Source of the DNA: Vreelandella lutescens
Lineage (GTDB): Bacteria > Pseudomonadota > Gammaproteobacteria > Pseudomonadales > Halomonadaceae
Reading direction: 5' to 3'
NCBI RefSeq assembly: GCF_014640815.1
Contig: NZ_BMHM01000006.1
Coordinates: 1-64,000 of the forward strand
DNA: 64,000 nt
Under the pieces are notes generated by a model. It did no database searches. It was not told where the DNA came from and saw nothing but the letters and a program-made list of their open reading frames with translations. Position 1 is the stretch's first letter. Every line of letters begins with the position of its first letter. This document shows positions 9,761 through 19,538 of the stretch, piece by piece. A program made the translations under genes and the position numbers.

Positions 9761-9790
9761 CCGCTCTGAGTAGGTCCGCTCTAAGTAGGT
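9761..9790. repeat. 15-bp tandem duplication in the trkH leader
   Basis: CCGCTCTGAGTAGGT is followed directly by CCGCTCTAAGTAGGT (one mismatch), just upstream of the trkH start at 9754. It would lie in the trkH leader RNA or ribosome-site region. It may be only a slippage duplication. Confidence 0.6.
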
Positions 9791-9881
9791 CTTTCTAAAT
9801 TGCCCTAGTCTTTATAGCGCTATCTCACCATGCCAATAGGAAAATGTCCGTAAAATTTACCTAAAAAATGGCATGACTAAT

Positions 9882-9908
9882 AAAAAAACCGGCGCTATCA
9901 AGCACCGG
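9882..9908 (-). terminator. Rho-independent terminator after malG
   Basis: Read on the minus strand: CCGGTGC, loop TTGATA, GCGCCGG, then seven Ts. The 7-bp stem has one G-U pair. It lies about 50 bp after the malG stop, ends the malEFG transcript and separates it from trkH. Confidence 0.85.
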
Positions 9909-9956
9909 GTATGAGCAAGCTGCTCAAGCGAGGAAATAGGCTAGCGAAGCACGCTT

Positions 9957-10847
9957 TTACCCTTTCACACCCCCTGCAGTTAAACCGCCAATAATCCAGC
10001 GTTGGCAGATCAAAAACGCCACGGTAATCGGTAGACCGGAGAGTACGGCGGCGGCGGCAAAATTGCCCCAGCGCTGGTTGTGGTCGGCCAGGTACTGCTG
10101 CGCGCCCACGGCGAGTGTCAGTTTGTGCTCATCTACCAGCAGCACCGATGCCATGGGGTACTCCATAATGCTCATCACAAACGCCAGAATGAACACCACC
10201 ATTAAGATTGGGATAGAGAGCGGCAGCAAGATATAGCGGAACGCCTGCCAGGTGCTGGCACCATCCACCATGGCAGCCTCTTCCAGCGAGCCATCGATGG
10301 ATTCGAAATAGCCCTTAATCGTCCAGATATGCAGCGCCACCGCGCCGAGCGATGCCACAATCAGCGCGCCGTGGGTATTGATCCCCAGCCAGCCAACAAA
10401 CTGCCCCAATCGGTCAAACAGAGCGTAAAGCGCCACCAGCGAGAGCACCGCCGGGAACATTTGAAAAATCAGCATGCCTTTGAGCAGTGGCTCTTTGCCT
10501 TTAAAGCGCATGCGGGCAAAGGCATAGGCGCTGGTGGTGGCCAGCATCAAAATCAGCACCGACGACACCACGGCCACCTTGATGGAGTTCCACAGCCACA
10601 GCAGCACGGGGAAGGGCGGTTGCACAATGGTGCCGTCTGTCCGCTCCCAGGGGATGCCCAGCGCTAGCGACCAGTGCTCCAGCGAGAAATTCTCCGGAAT
10701 TAGGCTGCCGGTGGCAAAGTTGCCCTCGCGAAATGAAATTGAGATCACTAGCAGCAGCGGAAACACAATCAGCGATACAAAACAGATGAGTGCCAGGTGT
10801 GCCCCCAGGCGGCGTACGCCAACGGAGCGGGGTTGAACCATCGCCAT
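9957..10847 (-). CDS. malG: Maltose/maltodextrin ABC transporter permease, MalG type
   Basis: 296 residues with six hydrophobic helices. The cytoplasmic EAA loop that docks the ATPase is present: [18 protein letters not shown]. MalG forms the inner-membrane pore with MalF. It follows malF by 10 nt and is closed by a terminator at 9882-9908. Length and sequence match E. coli MalG (296). The dedicated ATPase gene malK is not next to it. Confidence 0.93.
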   Translation of the reverse strand: MAMVQPRSVGVRRLGAHLALICFVSLIVFPLLLVISISFREGNFATGSLIPENFSLEHWSLALGIPWERTDGTIVQPPFPVLLWLWNSIKVAVVSSVLILMLATTSAYAFARMRFKGKEPLLKGMLIFQMFPAVLSLVALYALFDRLGQFVGWLGINTHGALIVASLGAVALHIWTIKGYFESIDGSLEEAAMVDGASTWQAFRYILLPLSIPILMVVFILAFVMSIMEYPMASVLLVDEHKLTLAVGAQQYLADHNQRWGNFAAAAVLSGLPITVAFLICQRWIIGGLTAGGVKG

Positions 10848-10857
10848 CAGTAACCTC

Positions 10858-12414
10858 CTAAACCTTCACTTTGGAAAGGCGCAAATTAAGTAACGACATG
10901 CCCGCTACCAGCAGGAAAATCAGCGTGGCAATCGCGGCCGCTAGGCCAAAGTTCTGCCCGGCATCCTGAAAGGCAATGCGGTAGGTATAACTCACCAGAA
11001 GGTCGGTGGTGCCCGCCGGGGTGCTGGCACCCAAAATATCTGGGTTGCCGCCGGTGAGCAGTGCAATCAGCACAAAGTTGTTGAAGTTGAACGCAAAGGC
11101 GGCAATCAGCAGCGGCGTTAACGGCTTGATAATCAGCGGCAGGGTGATTTTAAACAGGTTGGTGAGCGGGCCGCCGCCATCCACTGCCGAGGCTTCGTAT
11201 AAATCCTGGGGGATCGCTTGAATCAAGCCCATGCAGAGCAGCAGCATGTAGGGGTAGCCTAACCACGTATTCACAATCAGCAGCATGCTGCGGGCAAGCC
11301 AGGGGTCGGTAAACCACTCGGGGCGTACCCCGAATAGTGTGTCCAGAATCATGTTCACCTCGCCAAAGTGCTGGTTGAACATGCCTTTAAAAATCAAAAT
11401 CGAGATAAACGCAGGCACTGCATAGGGCAGAATCAACAGCGTCCGGTAAACCGCTTTACCCCTAAGTTGGTCCCACTGCAAAAGGGAGGCCAGCACAAAG
11501 CCAACCGCCAAGGTAAACACCACGGTGAGGGCGGCAAACACGAAGGTCCACACAAAAATTTGCATGAACGGGCCGCGAATATCCGGGTCGGTAAAAATCT
11601 GGGTGTAGTTGGAGAAGCCCACATTGACCGGCCAGCCAGGGGTGATTTGCTCGCCGTTATCCGCAACGAAGAAGCCGATAGTGTGATCTGGTGTCAGGAC
11701 ACGATCGTCTCGGCGGTCATAAAGTGAGCCATCATCCAGCGCTTCATAGCGATCAAGCATGGGCGCAAACTGGCGAATGCCCGCCATGCGCAGCTCGATA
11801 CCGTCGGGGGTGATTAACCGCAACCCCTGTAACGCACTACGGGCTTGAATCACCTCGCGCATGGGCAGTGCTTCAGAGGCAGGTGCCGAACTAGCGGCTT
11901 GAAGACCTAGCTGGCGAGTTTCTTGATTGTCGAGATTCAACGGAGACGACATCCATCGTTGCGTCTCGTTTTCAAGCAGCAAACGCACCAAACCGCCTTC
12001 TGCATAGAGGGCGAGATTGTACGCCGCATCGTCCTCCTGATAGGTCTGGCTCATCAGCTGGTCGCGCACCCGCTCCTCTGACAGCAGGTTGGTAGAGCTG
12101 TAGTTACTAAAGCTGATGCCGAAAGTGTAAATCAGAGGGAAAATAACAAAGACCCCGAGGCCTGCCACTGCCGGAAAAATATAGCGGTGGCTCATCAGCG
12201 TGCGTTTGGTAAACACCACGCCCAGCGAGCCGCCTAGCACTAAAAACAGCAGGGCGAACATCCACTGGCCGTTTAAATGAAAGGCCAAGACTAACCAGAG
12301 TAGCGCGATCACCAAAACAGCAATCACGCCACGCATTGCCCAGCGGGTGTAGCGTTCAGTAAGATAGCGAGAGCGATGGCGGGGAAGGCCACGAGACGCG
12401 TTGGTGGTATACAT
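10858..12414 (-). CDS. malF: Maltose/maltodextrin ABC transporter permease, MalF type
   Basis: 518 residues from the ATG at 12414, which has AGGAAG 6 nt before it; an upstream in-frame TTG is less likely. Several N-terminal helices are followed by a large periplasmic P2-like loop (about 95-280) typical of MalF, then the permease core with the EAA loop [18 protein letters not shown]. The P2 loop argues for maltose rather than a generic sugar permease. It sits between malE and malG in one operon. Confidence 0.93.
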   Translation of the reverse strand: MYTTNASRGLPRHRSRYLTERYTRWAMRGVIAVLVIALLWLVLAFHLNGQWMFALLFLVLGGSLGVVFTKRTLMSHRYIFPAVAGLGVFVIFPLIYTFGISFSNYSSTNLLSEERVRDQLMSQTYQEDDAAYNLALYAEGGLVRLLLENETQRWMSSPLNLDNQETRQLGLQAASSAPASEALPMREVIQARSALQGLRLITPDGIELRMAGIRQFAPMLDRYEALDDGSLYDRRDDRVLTPDHTIGFFVADNGEQITPGWPVNVGFSNYTQIFTDPDIRGPFMQIFVWTFVFAALTVVFTLAVGFVLASLLQWDQLRGKAVYRTLLILPYAVPAFISILIFKGMFNQHFGEVNMILDTLFGVRPEWFTDPWLARSMLLIVNTWLGYPYMLLLCMGLIQAIPQDLYEASAVDGGGPLTNLFKITLPLIIKPLTPLLIAAFAFNFNNFVLIALLTGGNPDILGASTPAGTTDLLVSYTYRIAFQDAGQNFGLAAAIATLIFLLVAGMSLLNLRLSKVKV

Positions 12415-12474
12415 GATGGCTTCCTGAAGGCTGCCCAACTGCTCATGCAGCCGGGCAGAGAGGGAAAATGAAGG

Positions 12475-13662
12475 CTACTGACGCATGCGCCGTGCAGCAG
12501 CATCCAGCGCTTCTTGAGGCGATTGGCGTCCGCTGCCAATGTTCTGCAGCGCGGGCTCCATGGCCGCCCAGAAGGCTCCCATTTCAGGAATGTTAGGCAT
12601 TGGCATGCCTACTTCGGCGTTTTCTAGCGTGGCGGCAATATTGGGGTTGTCCGCCAGCTCGGCTTGGTAATCGATATGGGCCACCGCGCCTAGCGAACCG
12701 TCGCTGTTAAAGGTGCGCATCCCCTCTTCGCTGAGCAGGTAGTTCTCTAAAAACTCAACGGCCAGAAAGTCGTTGGGGGTGGCGGAGTTGATCATGGCGG
12801 TCATCACACCAAACATCGGTTTCGCGTGCTCATCGCCTACCTTAGGTAGCAGCGCCACGCCGTAATCAATGCCGCTGCGCTCCAGGTTAGGCCATGCCCA
12901 AGGGCCGCTGATCATGGTCGCCACTTCGCCCCGGTTAAAGCGGGTGTCCATAAGGTTGTAGTCGGTGCCACGGGGGAGTACATCGCTTTCGATCAGCTCG
13001 ACCAGTAGCTCTGCGCCTTGCAGTGCGCCTTCATTGTTGACGCCAATATCACTCACGTCATAGCCGCTATCGGTTTGTTTGAACGGGTAGCCGCCGTTGG
13101 CCGCCAGCAGTGTCCAGCCGTAATAGGGCTCGCTGTAATCAAATAAAATGGCTTTTTTGCCGTCTTGGGCCAGCGTGGCGTCCAGTTCCATCAGTTCGGC
13201 AAAGCTTTCGGGGGGCGTTTCTACCAGCGCTTTGTTGTAGATCAGGCCGAGAGATTCCACCGAAATAGGGTAGCCGTAGGTTTCGCCATTCCACAGTGCG
13301 GCGTCCCAGGTGAAGTCGTAAAAGGCTTCGCGGAAGCTGTTGCTGGGGGCGAGCGGTTTGAGCAGGCCGCTCTGCGCCCATTCACCCATCCGGTCGTGAG
13401 CCCAAATGACAATATCCGGCCCTTGGCCGCTGCCAGCCGCCTGTTGGAAGCGGTCGGTCAGGTTGTCGGGAAACACCACCTCTACTTCAATGCCGGTATC
13501 TTCGAGGAATTGATCGGCGACTGCGCGGATGCCTTCTTGGCCTTTATTGTCACCCATCCAGATGGTTAAGCGGTCATCTTCAAAGGCGAAGGCGGGGAGT
13601 GTTGCGGTGGCTGCTAACGTAGCGGCGAGCAGCGGCGTGAAAAATGGGCGAACCATTGCCAT
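12475..13662 (-). CDS. malE: Maltose/maltodextrin-binding protein, MalE type
   Basis: 395 residues from the ATG at 13662. An ATG 9 nt upstream is also possible, but GAGG at 13673-13676 sits one base from it and 10 nt from the chosen start. A Sec signal peptide ends near PAFA. The mature protein starts with LTIWMGDNKGQEG and contains GPDIVIWAHDRMGEWAQSG, very close to the E. coli MalE stretch GPDIIFWAHDR. It is the periplasmic receptor for malF-malG. It is divergent from zwf. Confidence 0.94.
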   Translation of the reverse strand: MAMVRPFFTPLLAATLAATATLPAFAFEDDRLTIWMGDNKGQEGIRAVADQFLEDTGIEVEVVFPDNLTDRFQQAAGSGQGPDIVIWAHDRMGEWAQSGLLKPLAPSNSFREAFYDFTWDAALWNGETYGYPISVESLGLIYNKALVETPPESFAELMELDATLAQDGKKAILFDYSEPYYGWTLLAANGGYPFKQTDSGYDVSDIGVNNEGALQGAELLVELIESDVLPRGTDYNLMDTRFNRGEVATMISGPWAWPNLERSGIDYGVALLPKVGDEHAKPMFGVMTAMINSATPNDFLAVEFLENYLLSEEGMRTFNSDGSLGAVAHIDYQAELADNPNIAATLENAEVGMPMPNIPEMGAFWAAMEPALQNIGSGRQSPQEALDAAARRMRQ

Positions 13663-13873
13663 GATGTGCATACCTCATTTGGACATTGTTGTTGTCGTGC
13701 ACGCTCTAAACTGACGTGCTTTGTTCCCTGCCAGCGTCGCTAATTCGGCGCAAGGTCACCTCCTCCTCAGGGGGAGTAGGGGTGGCGTATCCCAGGGGCG
13801 TAGAGTAAAGGTAGAAGGAGAGGCCAATTTGTAGGCAAACAGCATCTTGAAAGGGCGGCAGCAGACAATATTT

Positions 13874-13888
13874 TGTAGTAAAATTACA
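13874..13888. promoter_or_regulatory. HexR-like operator and promoter of zwf
   Basis: TGTAGTAAAATTACA matches the palindromic HexR consensus known from gammaproteobacteria (TGTAATTAAATTACA-like). A TATAAT at 13901-13906 can be the -10 box, placing the operator over the -35 region, which suits repression. HexR binds 2-keto-3-deoxy-6-phosphogluconate and controls zwf, edd and eda genes. Two similar sites precede edd. The hexR gene itself is not in the window. Confidence 0.8.
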
Positions 13889-13933
13889 TGAAATATTGCG
13901 TATAATGCCTCGCATCAGATAGATTTTAGGTAA

Positions 13934-13956
13934 TCTAACTACATTAGATGATCTAA
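13934..13956. promoter_or_regulatory. Nested AGAT/ATCT palindromes in the zwf leader
   Basis: TCTAA at 13934-13938 pairs with TTAGA at 13944-13948. TTAGATGATCTAA at 13944-13956 is a perfect 13-bp palindrome. The two dyads share one arm, so they cannot form at once. They lie between the zwf -10 box and the RBS and could bind a second regulator. Confidence 0.4.
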
Positions 13957-13974
13957 TTATAAATAGGAGCTGAG

Positions 13975-15468
13975 ATGAGCCAGTCACATGCCCCGCTGGG
14001 CGACCCCAATCACGCGATCGATTTAGCGCTATTCGGGGCGCTAGGCGACCTTGCTATGCGCAAGCTGTTTCCTGCGCTGTATCATCTTGACCGCGAAGGC
14101 TTAATGCCCGAAAGCACGCGGATCATGGGGCTGGCGCGCCAGGAGCACGACACTGCCGCGTTCCGTCAATTGGTTAGCGGAGCGCTGCAAAAGCGCCTGA
14201 AAAAAGATGAGCAGGATAAAGAGAGCTTGGAGCGGTTCTTAAACCGTTTAGAGTATCTCAAGCTCGACTTCGCCACCGCAGAAGGTTACGACGCCATTCG
14301 CCAGTGGCGCGAAGGCTCCAAGCAGCCCATGGTGGTGTATCTGTCCGTCGCGGCGCGCATCTATGGCGATATCTGCCACAACCTGCAGGCAAGCAACAGC
14401 CTGGATGACGACACCCGCGTCATTGTTGAAAAGCCGATTGGTTATGATTTGGCCTCTTCCGAGCAGATCAACGATGCCATTGGTGCTGTTTTCCCCGAGT
14501 CGCGCATTTACCGTATCGACCACTACCTGGGCAAAGAGACGGTTCAAAACCTGATCGCCCTGCGGTTTGCCAATCCGCTGTTCGGCACCCAGTGGAACCA
14601 GAACCACATCTCCCACGTCGAGATTACCGTGGCCGAAAAAGTCGGCATCGAAGGCCGCTGGGGCTACTTTGACGATGCGGGTCAGCTGCGCGATATGGTG
14701 CAGAACCATCTGCTGCAACTGCTGTGCTTGATCGCCATGGACCCGCCCTCAAATCTGGACGCCGATGCCATTCGTGATGAGAAGGTAAAAGTACTCAAGG
14801 CGCTGAAACCCTTCACCGGTGAAGCGCTTGGGCGCGATGTGGTTCGCGGCCAGTACATTGCGGGCACCAGCGACGGCCAGGCAGTGCCGGGCTACCTGGA
14901 TGAAGAGGGTGCCAACACCCAAAGCCAGACTGAAACTTTTGTGGCCATGAAAACCGAAGTGGCCAACTGGCGCTGGGCGGGTGTGCCGTTTTACCTGCGT
15001 ACTGGCAAACGGATGCCCGAGAAGCTGTCGCAAATTGTCATCCATTTCCGCCAGCAACCGCACTACATCTTCGACCCGGACCAGCGCGGCATCGCTTCTA
15101 ACAAGCTGATTATTCGCCTGCAGCCGGAAGAGGGCATTGCCCTTCAGGTACTCACCAAAGACAGCGGCCTGGATAAAGGCATGCGCCTGCGCCCTGGCCC
15201 GCTGCACCTGGATTTCAACAGCGCCTTCCCGAAATCACGTATCCCCGATGCCTACGAGCGTCTGCTGCTGGAAGTTATGAAAGGCCAGCAGTACCTGTTT
15301 GTGCGTCGGGACGAAGTCGAACACGCGTGGCGCTGGTGCGATCAGTTGATCAGCGGCTGGAAGTCACGCGAAACCCCGCCGCGCCGCTACCCGGCGGGCT
15401 CTTGGGGGCCGGTCGCCTCCATTGCCATGATTACTCAGGATGGCCGCAGCTGGTACGAGGACTATTAA
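13975..15468 (+). CDS. zwf: Glucose-6-phosphate 1-dehydrogenase
   Basis: 497 residues. Oxidises glucose 6-phosphate to 6-phosphogluconolactone with NAD(P)+, the entry step of the Entner-Doudoroff and pentose phosphate routes. An N-terminal dinucleotide motif [17 protein letters not shown] is seen (family: GASGDLAxRKL). The substrate-binding signature RIDHYLGKE is at 180-188 with His183. The ATG has AGGAG about 8 nt upstream. pgl begins 1 nt after the stop. Confidence 0.97.
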   Translation: MSQSHAPLGDPNHAIDLALFGALGDLAMRKLFPALYHLDREGLMPESTRIMGLARQEHDTAAFRQLVSGALQKRLKKDEQDKESLERFLNRLEYLKLDFATAEGYDAIRQWREGSKQPMVVYLSVAARIYGDICHNLQASNSLDDDTRVIVEKPIGYDLASSEQINDAIGAVFPESRIYRIDHYLGKETVQNLIALRFANPLFGTQWNQNHISHVEITVAEKVGIEGRWGYFDDAGQLRDMVQNHLLQLLCLIAMDPPSNLDADAIRDEKVKVLKALKPFTGEALGRDVVRGQYIAGTSDGQAVPGYLDEEGANTQSQTETFVAMKTEVANWRWAGVPFYLRTGKRMPEKLSQIVIHFRQQPHYIFDPDQRGIASNKLIIRLQPEEGIALQVLTKDSGLDKGMRLRPGPLHLDFNSAFPKSRIPDAYERLLLEVMKGQQYLFVRRDEVEHAWRWCDQLISGWKSRETPPRRYPAGSWGPVASIAMITQDGRSWYEDY

Positions 15469-15469
15469 G

Positions 15470-16135
15470 ATGAGCAACACACGACAAGCGCTCGCCGAGC
15501 AGCTAGCAGAAGCCGTTTACCAAGCCCTGGCCGACGATCTTTCCCACCAAGCGCGTGCACTGCTGGTGGTCTCCGGTGGCTCAACGCCCGTGCCGTTTTT
15601 CAAAGCGCTGGCGCAAAAGCCGCTGGAGTGGGCGCGGGTAGATATCACCCTGGCCGACGAGCGCTGGGTGGATGAGCAAAGCAGCGACAGCAATGCCAAG
15701 CTGGTGCGCGAGAACCTGCTGCAAGGCCCCGCCGCCGCGGCTACGTTTGTGCCGCTAACCTCTGACGCCGGTACGCCGGAAGAGGGCGTGGCAGCCGTGG
15801 CAGAAGCCACCGCCGGGCTTGCTTGGCCAGCGAGCGTGGTGATTTTAGGCATGGGTGGCGATGGCCACACGGCTTCGCTGTTCCCCGATAGCCAAGAGCT
15901 AGGCCTGGCGCTTTCCACCGATGAACCGCTAGTGGCCGTGCGTACTCCCAGCCAGCCGCAGCCGCGCATTACCTTCTCGGCGGACCGCCTGCATCAGGCA
16001 AAGCGTCATATTCTACATATTACCGGCGACGATAAGCGTGCCGTATTGGCGAATGCCATGAGTGGTGACGATGTTCGTACACTGCCCATCCGCGCCTTCT
16101 TATCTTGCCCGCTGGCGATCTACTGGGCGCCCTAA
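15470..16135 (+). CDS. pgl: 6-phosphogluconolactonase
   Basis: 221 residues from the ATG at 15470 (upstream in-frame codons lie inside zwf). Hydrolyses 6-phosphogluconolactone to 6-phosphogluconate. Family features: LLVVSGGSTPVPFFKAL near the N-terminus, the DERWV motif, and the ILGMGGDGHTASLFP active-site stretch. It is the second gene of zwf-pgl-eda. Confidence 0.95.
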   Translation: MSNTRQALAEQLAEAVYQALADDLSHQARALLVVSGGSTPVPFFKALAQKPLEWARVDITLADERWVDEQSSDSNAKLVRENLLQGPAAAATFVPLTSDAGTPEEGVAAVAEATAGLAWPASVVILGMGGDGHTASLFPDSQELGLALSTDEPLVAVRTPSQPQPRITFSADRLHQAKRHILHITGDDKRAVLANAMSGDDVRTLPIRAFLSCPLAIYWAP

Positions 16136-16177
16136 CGCTACACTTTCGCCAATAACAATTTGCTTGGAGACTCACTC

Positions 16178-16840
16178 ATGACCATCGATAAACAGCTACC
16201 TTCAACGCGCACCGCCGAGCTAGACAGCATCTGCTTAAAAGCAGAAGTGATTCCGGTGATTACCATCGAGCGCCTTGAAGACGCCGTGCCTCTGGGCCGT
16301 GCCCTGGTCGAGGGCGGCCTGACCGTGCTGGAAATTACCCTACGCACCGACTGTGCCCTGGAAGCCATCAAGCGCATGAAAGAAGCGCTGCCGGGTGCCA
16401 GCATTGGCGTAGGCACCGTGCTGACGCCCGCGCAATATCGCCAAGCCGAGCAAGTCGGCGCTGATTTCGTGGTCACGCCCGGTGCCACCGAGGCGCTTTA
16501 CCGCTATGGCGTAGAGAGCACGGTGCCCATGCTGCCGGGCGTGTCTACCATCTCTGAGCTGATGACCGGCTGGCAGTACGGTTACCGCCGCTTTAAGTTC
16601 TTCCCCGCGGAATCCAGCGGCGGTGCCAAAGCGATCAAAGCGTTTGGCGCACCCATTCCTGAAGCGCGTTTTTGCCCCACTGGCGGCATCACCGTGGATA
16701 ACGCGGACTCCTACCTCTCACTGCCCAACGTGATGTGCGTTGGCGGCTCCTGGCTGACGCCGAAAGCGATGGTCGATGCCGAAGATTGGGACGGCATCCG
16801 CGAACTGGCCCGCCAAGCCGCGGAGCGTTTCCACCACTAA
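16178..16840 (+). CDS. eda: KDPG aldolase (2-keto-3-deoxy-6-phosphogluconate aldolase)
   Basis: 220 residues from the ATG at 16178. Cleaves KDPG to pyruvate and glyceraldehyde 3-phosphate, the last Entner-Doudoroff step. The Schiff-base lysine is Lys140 in the RRFKFFPAE stretch. The general-base Glu lies in LEITLRT. PTGGI near residue 170 binds phosphate. It follows pgl by 42 nt and is followed by a good terminator, closing the operon. Its partner edd is on the opposite strand 5 kb away. Confidence 0.96.
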   Translation: MTIDKQLPSTRTAELDSICLKAEVIPVITIERLEDAVPLGRALVEGGLTVLEITLRTDCALEAIKRMKEALPGASIGVGTVLTPAQYRQAEQVGADFVVTPGATEALYRYGVESTVPMLPGVSTISELMTGWQYGYRRFKFFPAESSGGAKAIKAFGAPIPEARFCPTGGITVDNADSYLSLPNVMCVGGSWLTPKAMVDAEDWDGIRELARQAAERFHH

Positions 16841-16909
16841 TGTAAAATACCGTACCGAGCACTCTCGTTACTTGCCTCACTGATGTCGGGTCGTGTGAGC
16901 AAGACGTTT

Positions 16910-16941
16910 GCCCGAGCATATTGCCATGCTCGGGCTTTTTT
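16910..16941 (+). terminator. Rho-independent terminator after eda
   Basis: GCCCGAGCAT, loop ATTGCC, ATGCTCGGGC: a perfect 10-bp stem followed by six Ts. It ends zwf-pgl-eda. Confidence 0.95.
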
Positions 16942-16991
16942 GTGTCTACGCCTAAAGGGGGTGCTTCCGTTTGCTAACAGTCGTGATACGC

Positions 16992-17011
16992 TAACTTAAA
17001 CGATTAAGTTA
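16992..17011. promoter_or_regulatory. LacI-family operator upstream of the sucrose hydrolase
   Basis: Perfect 8-bp arms TAACTTAA and TTAAGTTA flank a central ACGA. The central CG and A/T-rich arms are typical of LacI-family sugar repressors (ScrR/CscR-like). It lies 10 nt before the ATG at 17022, where bound repressor would block the promoter or RBS. No LacI-family gene is in the window. Confidence 0.75.
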
Positions 17012-17021
17012 AGGTTTAAGC

Positions 17022-18503
17022 ATGACGTTAGCGGATTTTGAGCCCCAACGCCCGGCGGTGCATTTTGCGCCGCCGATGGGGTGGATGAACGACCCCAATG
17101 GGCTGGTGTTTTTTGAAGGCGAGTACCATCTGTTTTATCAATTCCACCCGTTCAGCACTGTCTGGGGGCCAATGCACTGGGGGCATGCGGTCAGCCGTGA
17201 CCTGTGCCACTGGCAGCATTTGCCCATTGCGCTGGCGCCGAACGAGGAGGGTGCCTGCTTTTCGGGTAGCGCCGTGGTGGATGAGCACGATGTCACGGGG
17301 CTGTTTGACGGCCAGCCGGGGCTGCTGGCGTTTTACACTTGCCACCGGGTGCTTTCTGATGACCCAGAAGATTACCAGCAGTCCCAGTGCTTGGCGTATA
17401 GCCGCGACAAGGGCCGTACCTGGCAGCGCTATGAGCGTAACCCCATTCTGCCGCCGCCTGGATTTAAAGATTTCCGCGACCCTAAAGTGGTATGGCATAG
17501 CCCTAGCCAGTGCTGGGTGATGGCGCTGGCCTGTGGGCAGGAGATTCACTTCTATACCTCCCACAACCTGCTGGAGTGGCAGTTTGCCAGCGCCTTTGGC
17601 GAAGGCGAGGGCGCGCATACTCAGCACCCCTGGGAGTGCCCGGATCTGTTTGAACTGCCGGTGGAGGGCGCTGGCCCGGACGAGCCTGCCTCGCGGTGGG
17701 TGCTGGTGGTGGGCATTGGCGCAACGCCGGATAACCCGTTTGGCTCGTTTACCCAGTACTTTATCGGCGAGTTTGACGGCCAGCGTTTCACCAATGACAA
17801 CGCCCCCAGTACGTTACTGATGATGGACGAAGGGCGGGATTTTTACGCGGTACAAAGCTGGTCAAACACGCCCGGTCGGCAGCTTGCGCTGGCGTGGTTG
17901 AACAACTGGCAGTACGCCAATCATGCCCCCGAAACGGGCTGGCGAGGCACCATGAGCCTGCCGCGAGAATTTACGCTGCACGCGACTGCTCGTGGAGTGC
18001 GGTTACATCAGCGCTTCACTCATGAAGCGGTTCAATCGCTCAGCGCCCCAAGCCGCATTTCGCCTCGTTCGTTGCAAACAGCGGGTGAGCACTGTATTGC
18101 CTTGCCAGATGGGGCGGCGGTTTACGGCCAGCTGACGCTGGGGCTGAAAGCGGGCACGAGGCTGGCGCTATCGCTGCAGCAGGGCTATCAGCAGCGGCTA
18201 TGGTTAACGGCAGGTGACGCGGAAACGTCGCTTCACTACGAGCGGCAGGGGAGTAACGGTCAGGCCGCCTTTGATGAGCACTTTGCCTGCGATCACGTGG
18301 CCGGAAGCGTCGATGGGTTAACGGTGACGGTGAGGTGGTGGTGCGATCACGGCACGCTGGAAATGTTGATCGAAGGAGCCACCGAGCAGCGCAGCATCAC
18401 CCAGGTGAGCTTTGTCGATCATCGCCGTCAACCGGTCACGCTGGAAGTGATCAGTGGGCGGGTGGATGTGGCGGAAGGGGCCATCCAAAGCGTCGTCGAG
18501 TAG
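17022..18503 (+). CDS. GH32 beta-fructofuranosidase (sucrose or sucrose-6-phosphate hydrolase)
   Basis: 493 residues, the usual size for ScrB/CscA. Hydrolyses the fructosyl bond of sucrose to fructose and glucose (or glucose 6-phosphate). GH32 motifs in order: WMNDPNG at 21-27 with the nucleophile Asp24, FRDPKV, and WECPDLF with the acid/base Glu. A C-terminal beta-sandwich follows. There is no signal peptide, so it is cytoplasmic and needs a sucrose importer that is not visible here. Fructokinase and glucokinase lie just beyond, on the other strand. Without a PTS gene, free sucrose is the likelier substrate. Confidence 0.93.
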   Translation: MTLADFEPQRPAVHFAPPMGWMNDPNGLVFFEGEYHLFYQFHPFSTVWGPMHWGHAVSRDLCHWQHLPIALAPNEEGACFSGSAVVDEHDVTGLFDGQPGLLAFYTCHRVLSDDPEDYQQSQCLAYSRDKGRTWQRYERNPILPPPGFKDFRDPKVVWHSPSQCWVMALACGQEIHFYTSHNLLEWQFASAFGEGEGAHTQHPWECPDLFELPVEGAGPDEPASRWVLVVGIGATPDNPFGSFTQYFIGEFDGQRFTNDNAPSTLLMMDEGRDFYAVQSWSNTPGRQLALAWLNNWQYANHAPETGWRGTMSLPREFTLHATARGVRLHQRFTHEAVQSLSAPSRISPRSLQTAGEHCIALPDGAAVYGQLTLGLKAGTRLALSLQQGYQQRLWLTAGDAETSLHYERQGSNGQAAFDEHFACDHVAGSVDGLTVTVRWWCDHGTLEMLIEGATEQRSITQVSFVDHRRQPVTLEVISGRVDVAEGAIQSVVE

Positions 18504-18519
18504 CGAACTCGACGACGCT
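18489..18519. terminator. Strong bidirectional hairpin between convergent genes
   Basis: AGCGTCGTCGAGT, loop AGCGA, ACTCGACGACGCT: a perfect 13-bp stem. The GH32 stop codon lies at the top of the stem, and the fructokinase stop is 6 nt beyond. No T-run follows, so it may act as a pause, an mRNA 3' end barrier or a Rho-assisted terminator for both directions. Confidence 0.6.
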
Positions 18520-18524
18520 GAGCG

Positions 18525-19490
18525 CTAGGCTGCCGAACTGCGCAGGGCTTCAATATCAGCGTGGGTGGGCAGTGCGGCATACGCACCGGGGCGGGTGACC
18601 GCGTGGGCACCGCAGCGGCAGGCGATGTCTACCGCGCGAGTGAGAAACGCGCTGTCCTGGTGCCAGCTCGCGCTGATGCCGTAGCTTGAAAGCTCCGCGA
18701 GTAGGCCGCCAATGAAAGCATCGCCACCGGCGGTGGTATCCACCGCCGTGACGCTGGGCGGCGTCACGGTTTGGTCAATGCCAATGCCTTTGAGCACCAC
18801 GTTATTGGGGCCGTCAGTAATCACAATCACCTTCACCCCTGCGGCCATGCGCTCGGCCAGCCACGCGTCTTGTGGGTGGTCGCCGCGCAGGTAGTCCAGC
18901 TCTTCGAGAGATACTTTCACCAGCTCGGCGCTGTCGATCAGATCGGTGACCAGCCAAGTGTCCGCAGCTCCCTCTGTCCATAGGTTGTGGCGTAGGTTGG
19001 CGTCCACGCTCACAAGGCAGCCTGCGCGCTTGGCCATGGCGGCAATCGCGAGAGTGGTCTCGGCAATCTCTGGGTCGGTCAGGCTGTTGCTGCACAGGTG
19101 CACAATGGCGGGCTGTTCGAACACGCCGTGGGGCAGATGCTCAAGGCGGTAGAGCAGGTCGGCGGCCGGTGGGCGGTAGAAATCGAAGGTGCGCTCGCCG
19201 CTGCTGTCGCGGGAAACAAACGCCAGCGCCGTGCGGGCTTCTTTGGTAAGCACGACGCCCTGGGTATCCACGCCGTGGCTTTTTAGCTCACGAATTAGAA
19301 AGTGCCCAAACGTATCGTCACCCACCATACCCAAAAACTGGCTGGGCACGTTGAGCTGCGCGCAGGCCACCGCCACGTTGGCGGGCGCGCCGCCTGCGTA
19401 GGGGGTGAATGTCTCTGGTCCCGTGTCATCACCCAGGCGGCTAGAGAGCATATCAATCAAAGCTTCACCGAAAGCAATCACCGGCGTCAT
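18525..19490 (-). CDS. Fructokinase, PfkB family
   Basis: 321 residues. Phosphorylates fructose with ATP. PfkB signatures: GGAPANVAVA near residue 33 and the C-terminal anion-hole/catalytic stretch DTTAGGDAFIGG with the catalytic Asp. The N-terminus PVIAFGEALIDM is typical of the family. It is the last gene of the minus-strand edd-glk-akr-frk run, 48 nt after the aldo/keto reductase. Together with the GH32 gene it completes sucrose use. A related sugar as substrate cannot be excluded. Confidence 0.88.
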   Translation of the reverse strand: MTPVIAFGEALIDMLSSRLGDDTGPETFTPYAGGAPANVAVACAQLNVPSQFLGMVGDDTFGHFLIRELKSHGVDTQGVVLTKEARTALAFVSRDSSGERTFDFYRPPAADLLYRLEHLPHGVFEQPAIVHLCSNSLTDPEIAETTLAIAAMAKRAGCLVSVDANLRHNLWTEGAADTWLVTDLIDSAELVKVSLEELDYLRGDHPQDAWLAERMAAGVKVIVITDGPNNVVLKGIGIDQTVTPPSVTAVDTTAGGDAFIGGLLAELSSYGISASWHQDSAFLTRAVDIACRCGAHAVTRPGAYAALPTHADIEALRSSAA

Positions 19491-19538
19491 AGGTCTTTCC
19501 TTATCGTTATTAGCATCAATGTTGGGTAGGTGGCGAGC

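Noticed and set aside
13665..13671. ATG at 13671 as the malE start
   Set aside because: The only GAGG lies one base before it, too close for a ribosome site; the ATG at 13662 has workable spacing.
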